64,000 nucleotides of DNA from an uncultured Planktomarina sp. (GTDB taxonomy: Bacteria; Pseudomonadota; Alphaproteobacteria; Rhodobacterales; Rhodobacteraceae). The position numbers and the translations under genes were made by a program. Shown here one piece after another: positions 47,326 to 57,153 of this stretch (positions are counted from its first letter, which is position 1; every line of letters begins with the position of its first letter). The notes under the pieces were generated by a model. That model searched no databases. It worked only from the letters and a program-made list of their open reading frames with translations, and was not told where the DNA came from. Location of the stretch: assembly GCA_905181815.1 (NCBI GenBank), contig CAJIZA010000007.1, forward strand, positions 62,001 through 126,000. Direction: 5' to 3'.

Positions 47326-49471
47326 CGTTCATAGATTCGATATCCCGCCCGAGTTCCGGATCCCGGTGACGGCTAACTTCTGCCACATCACTTTCAGCCT
47401 CCAGCGCCGTGAGCACCATGTGCAATTGTGACACATCCCTCAGCTCTAATTCGACGAGCAGTTTAAAATAGTCCGGCTTGCGGTCCAAAAAGTGAATGTC
47501 AGAGATGTTGGCATTCTGATCGCCAATCAATGTACAAATCCGCCCCATCACGCCTGCACCATTCAAAATGGTCGTGATGATCTGCGCCGGGTGGGTCGCG
47601 GCATGCTGTCCGTCACGCCAATGCAGATCTAACCACCGGTCCATTTGGGTTTCATAATGCAATAGGTTTGGACAATCGATGGTGTGAACCACAACTCCAT
47701 GACCTTTGAAAATAATCCCAACAATGCGCTCTCCCGGCAAGGGGTTGCAACAGACGCCATGGGTGAACTTCTGTCCTGGCTCCAACCCGATCAAAGCTAC
47801 CCCCGGCCCCAGCTCATCAGTGTCGCGCACCTTAAGATTTGGATAGAGCTCCGCCACCACGTCGCGCGCGGCGATTTCAGAGCTGCCAAGTCGGGCCAAA
47901 AGCTCATCGGCACTTGGCAATCCATAGTGTTTCGCTGCGGTCTTCAACGCGCGGTCGGTGGCCTTTTTGTTGACATTTTCGAAAGCTACCCGGGCAAATT
48001 CTTGCCCCAGACTGATAAATTTTTCACGATCAAATTCGCGCAGGCTTCGGCGGATGGCTGTTTTCGCCCGGCCTGTAGCGACGATATCAATCCAGCTGGC
48101 CGGCGGGGTTTGGCCCTCTGCGGTAATGATCTGCACAGATTGCCCATTGCGCAGGCGCGTCCAAAGCGGCACGCGGATACCGTCAACCTTCGCCGAGACA
48201 CAGGCCGCGCCGATGCGCGTGTGGATCGCATAGGCAAAATCAATGGGCGTGGCTCCACGCGGTAGTTTGATGACATCGCCTTTGGGCGAAAAGCAAAACA
48301 CTTGGTCAGTGTACATTTCTAATTTGAACGCTTCGAGGAATTCACCATCGTCGCCTTCGGAGCTGAACCGCTCTGTCAGCGAGGAAATCCAAGTCGAAGG
48401 ATCCAGAGCAAAAGGATTATCCACCCGCGCCCCGTCTCGATAAGACCAAGTCGCCGCCGCACCTTTTTCTGCCACTTGATGCATCGATTTGGTGCGAATT
48501 TGCACCTCCACCCGGCGGGCGTTACGCCCCGAAACAGTGGTGTGAATGCTGCGGTAACCGTTAGATTTTGGCTGGCTGATGTAATCTTTAAACCGCCCTG
48601 GCACAGCCCGCCACCGCTGATGGATCAGCCCTAAAACCCAATAGCAATCGGATTCATTATCAACAATGACCCGAAATCCATAAATATCTGACAAGCGCGA
48701 GAAGGACAGCTCCTTATTTTTCATTTTGCGCCATATCGAATAGGGCTTTTTGGCCCGACCTTGAATTTCCGCGCCCTCAAGCCCCGCGCGCTCCAGTTCC
48801 TCTAGCAAGTCGCCTTTGATCTGTTGCACCACATCGCCAGTTTCGTTTTGCAACGTGATAAAACGGCGAATAATGGACTTGCGCCCGTCAGGATTGAGCA
48901 CTTGAAAGGCCAAATCTTCCAGCTCTTCTCGCAGCCAATGCATCCCCATGCGCCCGGACAGTGGCGCATAAATATCCATAGTTTCAAAAGCTTTTTGTTG
49001 CTGTTTTTCCGGCGTCATCGAACGGATGGTGCGCATGTTATGCAAGCGGTCCGCCAATTTGACCAAAGTGACCCGAATATCTTTCGAGGTGGCCATGATC
49101 AGCTTGCGAAAATTCTCTGCCTGCTTGTTCACTCTGGAGGAAAGTTGCAGATTGGTTAGCTTGGTCACCCCGTCGACCAGTTCAGCCACCTCGCGGCTGA
49201 ACAGACGTTCTACATCAGCAAAACTCGCCTTGGTATCTTCAATCGTATCATGCAACAACGCAGTGATAATCGTTGCATCGTCAAGATGCTGATCGGCCAA
49301 AATGCGGGCAACTGCTACCGGATGGGTGTAATAGGGCTCGCCAGATCTGCGAAACTGTCCCTCATGCATGTCTTGGCAAAAACGATACGCTTTCGCAATC
49401 TGTTCAGCGTTGGTTGACGGATTGTAGGCGCGGATCAGACCGATCAGGTCGTCGGCTGTGATCATGCCCAT
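47300..49471 (-). CDS. rsh: bifunctional (p)ppGpp synthetase/hydrolase
   Basis: A 723-residue RelA/SpoT homologue controlling the stringent response. The HD hydrolase domain is intact (His50, then HD at residues 74-75, and KLADRLHNMRT). The synthetase domain has SDIYGFRVIV and the RFKD motif typical of bifunctional enzymes, followed by YRSIHTTV. TGS (VFCFSPKGDVIKLPRGATPIDFAYAIHT) and C-terminal ACT domains complete it. An ATG two codons later has better spacing to AAGGA. rpoZ lies just upstream. Confidence 0.96.
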   Translation of the reverse strand: MGMITADDLIGLIRAYNPSTNAEQIAKAYRFCQDMHEGQFRRSGEPYYTHPVAVARILADQHLDDATIITALLHDTIEDTKASFADVERLFSREVAELVDGVTKLTNLQLSSRVNKQAENFRKLIMATSKDIRVTLVKLADRLHNMRTIRSMTPEKQQQKAFETMDIYAPLSGRMGMHWLREELEDLAFQVLNPDGRKSIIRRFITLQNETGDVVQQIKGDLLEELERAGLEGAEIQGRAKKPYSIWRKMKNKELSFSRLSDIYGFRVIVDNESDCYWVLGLIHQRWRAVPGRFKDYISQPKSNGYRSIHTTVSGRNARRVEVQIRTKSMHQVAEKGAAATWSYRDGARVDNPFALDPSTWISSLTERFSSEGDDGEFLEAFKLEMYTDQVFCFSPKGDVIKLPRGATPIDFAYAIHTRIGAACVSAKVDGIRVPLWTRLRNGQSVQIITAEGQTPPASWIDIVATGRAKTAIRRSLREFDREKFISLGQEFARVAFENVNKKATDRALKTAAKHYGLPSADELLARLGSSEIAARDVVAELYPNLKVRDTDELGPGVALIGLEPGQKFTHGVCCNPLPGERIVGIIFKGHGVVVHTIDCPNLLHYETQMDRWLDLHWRDGQHAATHPAQIITTILNGAGVMGRICTLIGDQNANISDIHFLDRKPDYFKLLVELELRDVSQLHMVLTALEAESDVAEVSRHRDPELGRDIESMNGEWGEISV

Positions 49472-49477
49472 GTTTCC

Positions 49478-49831
49478 TTAAGGTTGGCCTTGAGCTTCCA
49501 TCAAAGCACGCAGCAATTTTTCATCGTTCAAATCATCTTCAGCAGGCTTGTCAGGCTCGCCGCCCATCAATAGAGCCATGGAATCCTCTTCCGGCTCGTC
49601 GACTTCGATTTGAGTTTGATTGCTTTCAATCAACCGCTCAAGCAGGTGATCGACCATTTGCGTTTCATCGGCGATTTCACGCAGGGAAACGACAGGGTTT
49701 TTGTCGTTGTCGCGATCTACAGTCACTGGAGACCCACTGGCAATCTCGCGCGCCCTATGGGCCGCCAACATGACCAGATCAAAACGATTTGGAACCTTGT
49801 CTACACAATCTTCAACTGTGACACGCGCCAT
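49478..49831 (-). CDS. rpoZ: RNA polymerase omega subunit
   Basis: A 117-residue omega subunit. [33 protein letters not shown] is the conserved core, and the acidic C-terminal tail is typical of alphaproteobacteria. It starts a run with rsh six bases downstream, linking the polymerase subunit that forms part of a ppGpp site with the enzyme that makes ppGpp. Confidence 0.96.
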   Translation of the reverse strand: MARVTVEDCVDKVPNRFDLVMLAAHRAREIASGSPVTVDRDNDKNPVVSLREIADETQMVDHLLERLIESNQTQIEVDEPEEDSMALLMGGEPDKPAEDDLNDEKLLRALMEAQGQP

Positions 49832-49926
49832 GTCTGACCTCCTGCACCTGTAATAAAGATCGATGTCTAGGAGCGAATGCCAAAAAACGCAAGGGTGAAT
49901 CGCGCATTCAAACCACTGGCCAGCAC

Positions 49927-50520
49927 CTAAGGCATTGTCTTGAGTGCCGCGCGGTCTTCTACTGGCAAACGGTCAAACATCTGGCGCACCGTTAGACCCG
50001 ACACCGGGTGATACCAATTGGGTGCGACATCCATCAGCGGCCCTAAAACAAAGGCTCTGTCCTGCATTCGCGGATGCGGTAGGATCAACTCTTGCGGGGT
50101 CTGAGACATCTGTTCAGACAGAGGTTTGTCGCGCCACGCCTCATAGACCTCGACAGTTGGTGCAATTTCATCCCCAAAGGCCAGTAAATCCAAATCCAAA
50201 ACCCGACCACCCCATCGCTGGCTCCTCAGCCGGCCAAAATTAGCCTCGATGCGATGCAGAATCGCCAAAAGTTCATGTGATTCGCCCTGAAATTGAAATG
50301 AAACCGCCGCATTAACGTAATCAGACCCGTATCCAACGGGAAAACAGGGGGTAACGAAATATTTACTTGTTCGCAGAAGGCTATTGGTCATTGAACGAAG
50401 TGACGCCAGCGCATAGCCCAAGGTCACATGCGGCGGACCCTTTGCAGAGTCTAAATTGCCGCCCATCGCGACCAGTATTGTTTTTTGCCGGTTTTCTATT
50501 TTAATTTGCATGGGTGACAT
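49927..50520 (-). CDS. folK: 2-amino-4-hydroxy-6-hydroxymethyldihydropteridine diphosphokinase
   Basis: A 197-residue folate enzyme that pyrophosphorylates the pterin before dihydropteroate synthesis. Motifs are VAMGGNLDS near the N-terminus, the [16 protein letters not shown] substrate block with catalytic aspartates, and [21 protein letters not shown]. The first residues before TILVAMGGN may be an over-long start. It is divergent from the NYN-domain gene. Confidence 0.93.
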   Translation of the reverse strand: MSPMQIKIENRQKTILVAMGGNLDSAKGPPHVTLGYALASLRSMTNSLLRTSKYFVTPCFPVGYGSDYVNAAVSFQFQGESHELLAILHRIEANFGRLRSQRWGGRVLDLDLLAFGDEIAPTVEVYEAWRDKPLSEQMSQTPQELILPHPRMQDRAFVLGPLMDVAPNWYHPVSGLTVRQMFDRLPVEDRAALKTMP

Positions 50521-50613
50521 TTACATAAAGTATTTTAATAACTATCTTAAAGCAGCCTAGGCTGCAACTTACTCATCTCGTGGCACCTGGTACTTAAAAA
50601 GGATATTCTTGGT

Positions 50614-51180
50614 ATGTTTTACCGCGACGAGCGCTTGGCGCTTTTTATTGATGGCGCAAATCTATATGCAGCCGCGAAGGCCTTGGGCTTTGACATCGAC
50701 TACAAATTGCTTCGCCAAGAATTCACAAGCCGTGGAAAAATGCTGCGGGCATTCTACTACACCGCGCTTTTGGAGAACGATGAATATTCACCGATCCGAC
50801 CTTTGGTTGATTGGCTTAATTACAACGGCTTCACCATGGTCACCAAAGCTGCAAAGGAATTTACCGATAGCCAAGGCCGCCGGAAGATCAAGGGCAACAT
50901 GGACATCGAGTTGACCGTAAACGCGATGGAACTGGCACCACATGTTGATCATATCGTGCTCTTCTCCGGCGACGGTGACTTCCGGCCAATGGTCGAAAGT
51001 GTACAACGCCAGGGCGTACGCGTGTCCGTGGTCTCCACAATTCGCAGCCAACCACCGATGATTGCAGATGAACTGCGCCGCCAATGTGACAATTTCATCG
51101 AATTGGATGCGTTGCGTGACGTGATCGGCCGCCCAGCGCGTGAAACCGATGACTTTGTGACCCCGGCGGAAGCCGAATAA
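50614..51180 (+). CDS. NYN-domain (LabA/DUF88-type) protein
   Basis: A 188-residue PIN-like nuclease-fold protein. The acidic motifs are LFIDGANLYAAAKALG at the start, KGNMDIELTVNAM in the middle and LFSGDGDFRPMVESVQRQGVRV. The family is predicted to act on RNA, and LabA-type members in roseobacters are widespread but unstudied. It lies 64 bases upstream of ispH on the same strand. Confidence 0.88.
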   Translation: MFYRDERLALFIDGANLYAAAKALGFDIDYKLLRQEFTSRGKMLRAFYYTALLENDEYSPIRPLVDWLNYNGFTMVTKAAKEFTDSQGRRKIKGNMDIELTVNAMELAPHVDHIVLFSGDGDFRPMVESVQRQGVRVSVVSTIRSQPPMIADELRRQCDNFIELDALRDVIGRPARETDDFVTPAEAE

Positions 51181-51244
51181 TTCGCCCCAAGCTCTGGACG
51201 ATCTTGCTCGGCACAATTAGCGTGCCGAGTAAAGGATTGCTGCC

Positions 51245-52210
51245 ATGACAAAACCTGAGCTCAAACTTTATCTCGCCGCGCCAAGAGGTTTTTGCGCGGG
51301 GGTAGATCGTGCCATAAAAATCGTCGAGATGGCTTTGCAAAAATGGGGTGCGCCCGTGTTCGTGCGCCATGAAATTGTGCACAATAAATTTGTCGTCGAC
51401 AGCCTGCGCGCGCAGGGAGCTATATTTGTGCAAGAGCTGGACGAATGTCCTGATGATCGCCCAGTGATTTTTTCCGCGCATGGGGTGCCAAAGTCTGTTC
51501 CAAACGCCGCGCAGGCTCGCAATATGATATATGTCGATGCCACCTGCCCTTTGGTTAGTAAAGTTCACATTGAAGCAGAGCGCCACAGTGAGAACGGCCT
51601 TCAAATGATCATGATTGGCCATGCAGGCCATCCCGAAACGATCGGCACTATGGGACAATTGCCCGATGGCGAGGTTCTGTTGGTCGAGAGCGAAACCGAT
51701 GTTGAAGCCGTCGCCGTTCGTGATCCAGATCGGCTGGCCTATATCACCCAAACCACTCTATCGGTCGATGATACGGCTGGGGTTGTCGCGGCCCTACAAC
51801 GCCGATTTCCCAATATCGTGGGGCCACATAAAGAGGATATCTGCTACGCCACGACAAATCGTCAAGAGGCGGTCAAAGCCATTGCCCCGCTATGCGAAGC
51901 GCTTTTGGTGGTCGGGGCTCCCAATTCTTCCAATTCCAAGCGTCTGGTCGAAGTGGCCTCGCGCGCCGGATGCAGCTATGCGCAATTAGTGCAGCGCGCT
52001 ACAGATATCGACTGGCGCGCATTAGATGGGATCAAGACTATCGGCATCACCGCAGGCGCCTCTGCGCCAGATATCTTAATCCAAGAGGTGATCGAGGCCT
52101 TCTCAGGCTATTATGCGGTCACACTAGAAACTATAGAGACCTCAAAAGAAAACGTCAGTTTCAAAGTACCGCGCGTCCTGCGGGAGGTCGGAGCTTCTTT
52201 CCATGACTGA
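51245..52210 (+). CDS. ispH: 4-hydroxy-3-methylbut-2-enyl diphosphate reductase
   Basis: A 321-residue iron-sulfur enzyme, last step of the MEP isoprenoid pathway. The cluster cysteines are in [11 protein letters not shown] (Cys17), VDATCPLV and [11 protein letters not shown]; the catalytic Glu is within the HVT/GHPE-type region ([15 protein letters not shown]). [11 protein letters not shown] is the substrate loop. Its stop overlaps the methyltransferase start. Confidence 0.96.
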   Translation: MTKPELKLYLAAPRGFCAGVDRAIKIVEMALQKWGAPVFVRHEIVHNKFVVDSLRAQGAIFVQELDECPDDRPVIFSAHGVPKSVPNAAQARNMIYVDATCPLVSKVHIEAERHSENGLQMIMIGHAGHPETIGTMGQLPDGEVLLVESETDVEAVAVRDPDRLAYITQTTLSVDDTAGVVAALQRRFPNIVGPHKEDICYATTNRQEAVKAIAPLCEALLVVGAPNSSNSKRLVEVASRAGCSYAQLVQRATDIDWRALDGIKTIGITAGASAPDILIQEVIEAFSGYYAVTLETIETSKENVSFKVPRVLREVGASFHD

Positions 52211-52790
52211 TGCGCAAACGCTCGCCGTCTATGACGCAAAAATTGACGATTACCTGCGCTTGACCCAAGCGCCACCCAGCACATCACTATTGGCCTTCAT
52301 CAAGGCCATCCCAGAGGGTGGGCAGGTTTTGGATTTGGGCTGTGGACCCGGCCTCGCCGCTGCGGAAATGGCACGCCATGGCTGCGATGTGGAGGCCATT
52401 GATGGCAGCGCAGAGATGGTTGCCGCCGCCAGCAAACACTCAGGCGTGACGGCCCGGCAAGCCACATTTGATGAATTGCCATCACAAGCCACTTATCATG
52501 GCATTTATGCCAATTTTTCGCTGCTGCATGCAAAGCGCACAAATTTTAATCGCCATATCCAAGCCTGCTACACAGCGCTGCATCCTGGTGGGATCTTGCA
52601 CCTCGCCATGAAACTTGGCACCGGCGAGAAACGCGATGAGCTGGGGCGCTTTTATACTTATTACACGGCTGAAGAACTGAAGAATATTTTGACGCAAGCC
52701 GGCTTTACCCTCACCTTCCAGCGCAATGGGCAGGAAAAAGGGCTCGCCGGAGATGTGGAACCGTTCATCATGATAGCCGCCCATGCATGA
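52203..52790 (+). CDS. class I SAM-dependent methyltransferase
   Basis: A 195-residue methyltransferase with motif [20 protein letters not shown] and the [10 protein letters not shown] acidic loop. The later [16 protein letters not shown] region suggests a small-molecule substrate, not identified. It overlaps ispH at its start and rnhA at its end by eight bases each, so the three genes form one unit. Confidence 0.87.
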   Translation: MTDAQTLAVYDAKIDDYLRLTQAPPSTSLLAFIKAIPEGGQVLDLGCGPGLAAAEMARHGCDVEAIDGSAEMVAAASKHSGVTARQATFDELPSQATYHGIYANFSLLHAKRTNFNRHIQACYTALHPGGILHLAMKLGTGEKRDELGRFYTYYTAEELKNILTQAGFTLTFQRNGQEKGLAGDVEPFIMIAAHA

Positions 52791-53235
52791 CCTTATCGCC
52801 TATACCGACGGCGCCTGCAGTGGCAATCCCGGCCCAGGCGGCTGGGGTGTGGTGATGCAGGCCAAAGCGGGCGACAAAGTGATCAAACAGCGCGAACTCA
52901 ACGGCGGGGCAGCAGAGACCACCAATAACCGGATGGAGCTCATGGCGGCGATCTCCGCCCTTGAAGCGCTGTCGCGTCATTCGGCGATCACAATCGTCAC
53001 CGACAGTGTTTACGTCAAAGATGGCGTGACCAAATGGATTTTCGGCTGGAAAAAAAACGGCTGGAAAACCGCCGCGAAAAAGCCGGTCAAGAATGAAGAT
53101 CTCTGGAAACAACTCGATACCGCACAAGCCCAGCATCAGGTCACTTGGGAATGGGTCAAGGGCCATGCAGGGCATCCGGAAAACGAATTGGCCGATGAAT
53201 TGGCCCGCGCCGGCATGGTGCCTTTCAAGGACTAA
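52783..53235 (+). CDS. rnhA: ribonuclease HI
   Basis: A 150-residue RNase HI that removes RNA from RNA-DNA hybrids. The catalytic residues are Asp9 ([11 protein letters not shown]), Glu52 ([10 protein letters not shown]), Asp74 (TDSVYV) and Asp138 (ELADELA), with the handle region [12 protein letters not shown] present. Complete and conserved. Confidence 0.96.
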   Translation: MHDLIAYTDGACSGNPGPGGWGVVMQAKAGDKVIKQRELNGGAAETTNNRMELMAAISALEALSRHSAITIVTDSVYVKDGVTKWIFGWKKNGWKTAAKKPVKNEDLWKQLDTAQAQHQVTWEWVKGHAGHPENELADELARAGMVPFKD

Positions 53236-53258
53236 GCGCGTAGGACAGAAAGAATACC

Positions 53259-53495
53259 ATGGATAGAAAACGAAAGCTCACCTCTGTTTTTGAAGTTTCT
53301 GGATCAGTTCTGGCAATGGTCTACGCGTTGCTGATCGCCTCGAATACGGGCAATGAAATTCTTGGGTTCTCCCTTCTGTTCATATCAGCAAGCCTCTTTG
53401 CAGCCTGGGCTGTAATTGACCACCGCTGGACCTTTTTGCTGCTTCAGGGCTTCTACGCCGGTTCCGCCATCATCGGCCTGATCCGGTGGGCTTAG
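53259..53495 (+). CDS. small membrane protein, unknown
   Basis: 78 residues with three hydrophobic segments ([47 protein letters not shown]) and a basic N-terminus. AGAAAG precedes the ATG. It follows rnhA by 23 bases and its end overlaps the end of the convergent fmt gene by four bases. I recognise no named family. It has coding character and is probably a conserved roseobacter inner-membrane protein. Confidence 0.65.
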   Translation: MDRKRKLTSVFEVSGSVLAMVYALLIASNTGNEILGFSLLFISASLFAAWAVIDHRWTFLLLQGFYAGSAIIGLIRWA

Positions 53496-54391
53496 TCGAA
53501 TTTTTGGGGCAGCGCGTGGCCTTGTAAAAACTCGGCAGCGGTTTGTGCTGTTTTGCCCGCCAGTTGCACCCGCGTGATGATAACTGAGTGCTGACCACAG
53601 GCCACTTCGAACCCTCCAACCACCTGCCCCGGCGTTCCAGAGCCTTGGCCCACCTGGGAGGCTAGAAGTTTCATCCGCTGTCCCGCCAATTCACACCAGG
53701 CACCTGGAAAGGGCGAAAGCGCGCGAATTTGCCGGTCCACATCATGCGCCGGCCGCGTCCACTCGATACGCGCCTCAGATTTATCTATTTTCTGTGCGTA
53801 GCAAATGCCGACCTCGGGTTGCACTTCGGGCGGATGACCAGGAAAATCGGCCAATACCTCCACAATCGCAGCAGCGCCCAGCGCCGCCAGTCGATCATGC
53901 AGCTCGGCCGTAGTTTCATGTGCCGCAATATAGAGCGCGCGGCGCAGGCGCACCGGCCCGGTGTCTAGGCCCGCATCCATCTGCATAATACATACGCCCG
54001 TTTGTGCATCTCCGGCCATAATTGCCCGATGGATCGGCGCAGCACCGCGCCAGCGCGGCAGCAAACTGGCGTGAATATTCAAACACCCAAATCGCGGTGT
54101 GTCCAAAAGCGCTTGCGGCAGGATCAGCCCATAAGCCACCACCACAGCTATATCGGCATCGAGAGCCGCGATATCGGTAAGTTCCGCCGGATCACGGAAG
54201 TTCTTGGGCGTAAACACCGTCCAACCTTGGCTCTCGGCATAGGCCTGTACAGGAGACGGGTGGCGTTTCTGGCCCCGTCCTGATTTGCGCGGTGGTTGGC
54301 TGTAAACGCCGACGATCTCATGCCCCGCTTCGGACAACGCCCGCAAAGCGGTGACCGAAAAACCAGGTGTGCCCATAAAGACTACGCGCAT
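53492..54391 (-). CDS. fmt: methionyl-tRNA formyltransferase
   Basis: A 299-residue enzyme that formylates initiator Met-tRNA. The N-terminal [19 protein letters not shown], the formyl-folate site [26 protein letters not shown] and [10 protein letters not shown] are diagnostic. It overlaps the degenerate def-like gene upstream by ten bases, coupling formylation and deformylation genes. Confidence 0.96.
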   Translation of the reverse strand: MRVVFMGTPGFSVTALRALSEAGHEIVGVYSQPPRKSGRGQKRHPSPVQAYAESQGWTVFTPKNFRDPAELTDIAALDADIAVVVAYGLILPQALLDTPRFGCLNIHASLLPRWRGAAPIHRAIMAGDAQTGVCIMQMDAGLDTGPVRLRRALYIAAHETTAELHDRLAALGAAAIVEVLADFPGHPPEVQPEVGICYAQKIDKSEARIEWTRPAHDVDRQIRALSPFPGAWCELAGQRMKLLASQVGQGSGTPGQVVGGFEVACGQHSVIITRVQLAGKTAQTAAEFLQGHALPQKFD

Positions 54392-54876
54392 AGTTTTCGA
54401 GCCCTTTTGATCAGCATATCGCGCTTGAGCTTGGAGAGATTGTCAAAATACATCCGCCCATTGAGGTGATCGACTTGATGGAGCATCGAGCGGGCCCAGA
54501 GGCCAACCAGGTCTTTTTCCTGCCACGCACCAGCTTCGTCCATATAGCGCACCGTCACGCCGCGCGGACGTTTGATCTGCGCGGACACATAGGGCAGATT
54601 GGGGCTGGCCTCTACGCCCATCTCAAGCTTGGCAGATACATGCAGTGTCTCAGGATTGGCCATACGCAGAACCTCACCGCGCGCCGAAGAGGCATCCACC
54701 ACCGCCAACCGCAACCCAATGCCCAATTGCGGCGCGGCCAAACCGACGCCTGGCATAGCTTCCATCACCGCAATCATATCGCGCCAAATGTCTTCAATTT
54801 CCGGGGTAATTTTGTCAATCAGGTCCGCAGGTCTTCGCAGACAGGGGTGCGGCCAAGGTACAACGCTTCGGCTCAT
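54382..54876 (-). CDS. peptide deformylase-like protein lacking catalytic residues
   Basis: A 164-residue protein with the deformylase fold: motif 1 [11 protein letters not shown] is intact. In motif 2 the sequence is EASPNLP instead of EGCLSIP, so the metal-binding Cys is Ser91. In motif 3 it is HQVDH instead of HELDH, so the catalytic Glu is Gln134. It is therefore unlikely to be a normal deformylase. Its reading frame is open and tightly packed between def and fmt, and similar HQ-type copies are usual beside fmt in Rhodobacterales, so it is probably maintained for another role. Confidence 0.85.
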   Translation of the reverse strand: MSRSVVPWPHPCLRRPADLIDKITPEIEDIWRDMIAVMEAMPGVGLAAPQLGIGLRLAVVDASSARGEVLRMANPETLHVSAKLEMGVEASPNLPYVSAQIKRPRGVTVRYMDEAGAWQEKDLVGLWARSMLHQVDHLNGRMYFDNLSKLKRDMLIKRARKLCA

Positions 54877-55394
54877 GACCGGGCCTGCTCGCGTTTAAAT
54901 TTCTGCATCTTGCGGGTGATGAGTTGGCGGCGCATCGGTTTGAGGTAGTCAATGAACAGCTTGCCGTTTAGATGATCCAGCTCATGTTGCGCGCAAGTCG
55001 CCCAAAGACCTTCGAATCTTTGTTCGTGGATTTTTTCGTCCAGGTCCAGCCATTGCATGTCAATTTCTGCTGGCCGTTCGACCTCGCCATATTGCTCGGG
55101 AATGGACAGGCAGCCCTCTTCATAGGTGCTCAACTCCTCAGAGACCCAGGTGATGACCGGATTCAACAGAACCATCGGCGCCGCTGCTGCCCCTTCCTCT
55201 TTCACGCAATCCATAACGAACACACTGCTCATCACGCCGATTTGCGGCGCAGCCAATCCGATGCCCGGCGCGTCATACATGGTTTCAAGCATATCCTCAG
55301 CTAAACGCCTAATCGCGGGGGTCACCTCAGCCACAGGCGTGGCCATCTTTTTCAAGCGCGGATCGGGATGGATTATTATAGGGCGTATTGTCAT
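54873..55394 (-). CDS. def: peptide deformylase
   Basis: About 173 residues with all three motifs: GIGLAAPQIG, EEGCLSIPE with Cys95, and QHELDHLNG with His137, Glu138 and His141. It removes the N-formyl group from new proteins. The ATG at 55394 is preferred over a start 20 codons upstream because deformylases begin MTIRPI. Its stop overlaps the start of the degenerate copy. Confidence 0.95.
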   Translation of the reverse strand: MTIRPIIIHPDPRLKKMATPVAEVTPAIRRLAEDMLETMYDAPGIGLAAPQIGVMSSVFVMDCVKEEGAAAAPMVLLNPVITWVSEELSTYEEGCLSIPEQYGEVERPAEIDMQWLDLDEKIHEQRFEGLWATCAQHELDHLNGKLFIDYLKPMRRQLITRKMQKFKREQARS

Positions 55395-55536
55395 GGCGGA
55401 GTGATATTCAATGCCGACCTGCAGTGCAATTGCCACATCAAATTTTCTTGCCACAATTTACGCGCCTGGCCCTTCCCAGCGCTTGATCTTTGGTCTTTTC
55501 ACAGTAATCTTGAGTGATAGATATTAGGAATTTTCC

Positions 55537-56703
55537 ATGACCTTTGACACCCGGATTGACCGTCGCAACACCCACTCCTCCAAATGGGACATGATGGAGC
55601 CGCTCTATGGGGTTTCGCCAGACGATGGTTTGGCAATGTGGGTGGCCGATATGGATTTTCGTCCGCCACAAGCAGTGGCAGACAGCCTGACCAAGCTGAC
55701 CAATCACGGGATCTACGGCTATTTTGGCGATGACAGTGAATATCTCGATGCTGTGGCCTGGTGGATGAAAAACCGTCACGGCTGGGAGGTGCCCCGCGGC
55801 GGCATTTTCACCACCCATGGGCTGGTGAATGGCACCGCGCTTTGCGTGGATACATTCACACAGCCAGGTGATGGCGTGGTTCTATTCACCCCGGTCTATC
55901 ATGCCTTTGCCAAAGTGATCCGGGCCAACGACCGCGAGGTGATCGAATTGCCATTGGTGCAAAACAATGGCCGATATGAGATGGATTTCGACAGCTATGA
56001 TGCGGCTCTGCCCTCGCATGCGAAAATGGTCATCCTCTGCTCGCCGCATAATCCTGGCGGGCGGGTATGGTGCCGTGCAGAACTGCAACAGGTGGCAGAC
56101 TTTTGCGTCAGGCACGATTTGCTTTTGGTCAGTGATGAAATTCACCACGACCTGACCTTCGGCGTGAAACACACGCCCATGGCGCTGATTGACGGAATTT
56201 TAGATCGCTTGATTATGATGACTGCGGCCAGCAAGACCTTCAATATCGCGGGGGGCCATTCTGGCAATGTCATCATTGAGGACTTAGATTTGCGCGCCCG
56301 TTTTGCCAAACGAATGCAGGCACTTGGACTGTCCCCAAATTCCTTTGGCCTGCATATGATTACCGCCGCCTACTCGCCAGAAGGGGCGCAATGGGTGGAC
56401 GATTTGCTGACCTATCTAGATGAAAATCGCAAAATTTTCGACGCTGGGATCAATGCCATTCCCGGCTTAACATCCATGCCTCTTGAGGCCACCTATTTAG
56501 CTTGGGTCGATACCTCTGGCACGGGCATGCCTTTAGAAGAGGCCATCAATCGGGTGCAGAAACGGGCCAAAATCGCCGTCAACCACGGGCCAACTTTCGG
56601 CACGGGTGGAGAAAGCTTCCTACGCTTCAACATCGGCACGCAGCGCACCAATGTCGAGCGGGCGGTTGCAGCCATTCAGGAGGCTTTTTCGGATCTCCAA
56701 TAG
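55537..56703 (+). CDS. PatB/MalY-type C-S lyase (aminotransferase fold)
   Basis: A 388-residue PLP enzyme of the PatB/MalY cystathionine beta-lyase group. The start region TRIDRRNTHSSKWDMM, WVADMDFRPPQAV, the CSPHNPGGRVW loop, DEIHHDLTFG and the PLP lysine in TAASKTFNIAGGHSG are typical. It would release pyruvate, ammonia and a thiol from cystathionine or cysteine conjugates. It is divergent from def. Such lyases can produce methanethiol or sulfide, which loosely connects it with mtoX elsewhere in the window. Confidence 0.9.
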   Translation: MTFDTRIDRRNTHSSKWDMMEPLYGVSPDDGLAMWVADMDFRPPQAVADSLTKLTNHGIYGYFGDDSEYLDAVAWWMKNRHGWEVPRGGIFTTHGLVNGTALCVDTFTQPGDGVVLFTPVYHAFAKVIRANDREVIELPLVQNNGRYEMDFDSYDAALPSHAKMVILCSPHNPGGRVWCRAELQQVADFCVRHDLLLVSDEIHHDLTFGVKHTPMALIDGILDRLIMMTAASKTFNIAGGHSGNVIIEDLDLRARFAKRMQALGLSPNSFGLHMITAAYSPEGAQWVDDLLTYLDENRKIFDAGINAIPGLTSMPLEATYLAWVDTSGTGMPLEEAINRVQKRAKIAVNHGPTFGTGGESFLRFNIGTQRTNVERAVAAIQEAFSDLQ

Positions 56704-56715
56704 TGGCCCGACGGG

Positions 56716-57066
56716 TTAACTGCGACCGATCAAGGCCACAGGCTTATTGGCATCCCGCTCAAAGTCCAGTGGCGCGCTGTCAACGGCACGAGTGTTGCGC
56801 TTAAACTCATAGCGCATCTCACCGCCCTCTTCCTCAGAGGCGACTATCAAACATTGATACAGATGGCGGCTGCCGTCGTAGAGGTCCACGAGACCACGCA
56901 ACTGTGGTGCATCTTGCAGGTCCACCGAAAATCCGCTGTCCCAATATTTCAAAACCGTAAAAATCTCCGTGCCCGCCTGCACCCGCAATCGGCTCTTCTT
57001 TCGCAGCGCATGCTTGCGGGCCGCTTCCAAACCCTCCGCCACTTCTTTCGGCAAAAATGTTGTCAT
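56716..57066 (-). CDS. conserved hypothetical protein
   Basis: 116 residues, soluble, no signal peptide. The N-terminus MTTFLPKEVAEGLEAARKHALRKKSRLRVQAG is helical and basic; the rest looks like a beta domain (IFTVLKYWDSGFSVDLQDA, LRGLVDLYDGSRHLYQCLIVA) reminiscent of a PilZ fold, but without the RxxxR c-di-GMP motif. GGAGAC lies before the ATG. It is separate from the cobalamin genes by 87 bases. Function unknown. Confidence 0.65.
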   Translation of the reverse strand: MTTFLPKEVAEGLEAARKHALRKKSRLRVQAGTEIFTVLKYWDSGFSVDLQDAPQLRGLVDLYDGSRHLYQCLIVASEEEGGEMRYEFKRNTRAVDSAPLDFERDANKPVALIGRS

Positions 57067-57153
57067 TTTAACGTCTCCTTGACTAATAGCCTGCGCGGGA
57101 AAACCGCGACGGTCAAGGCAGTCACTAAAATGTGAAGCGTTTTTTGAAGGCGC

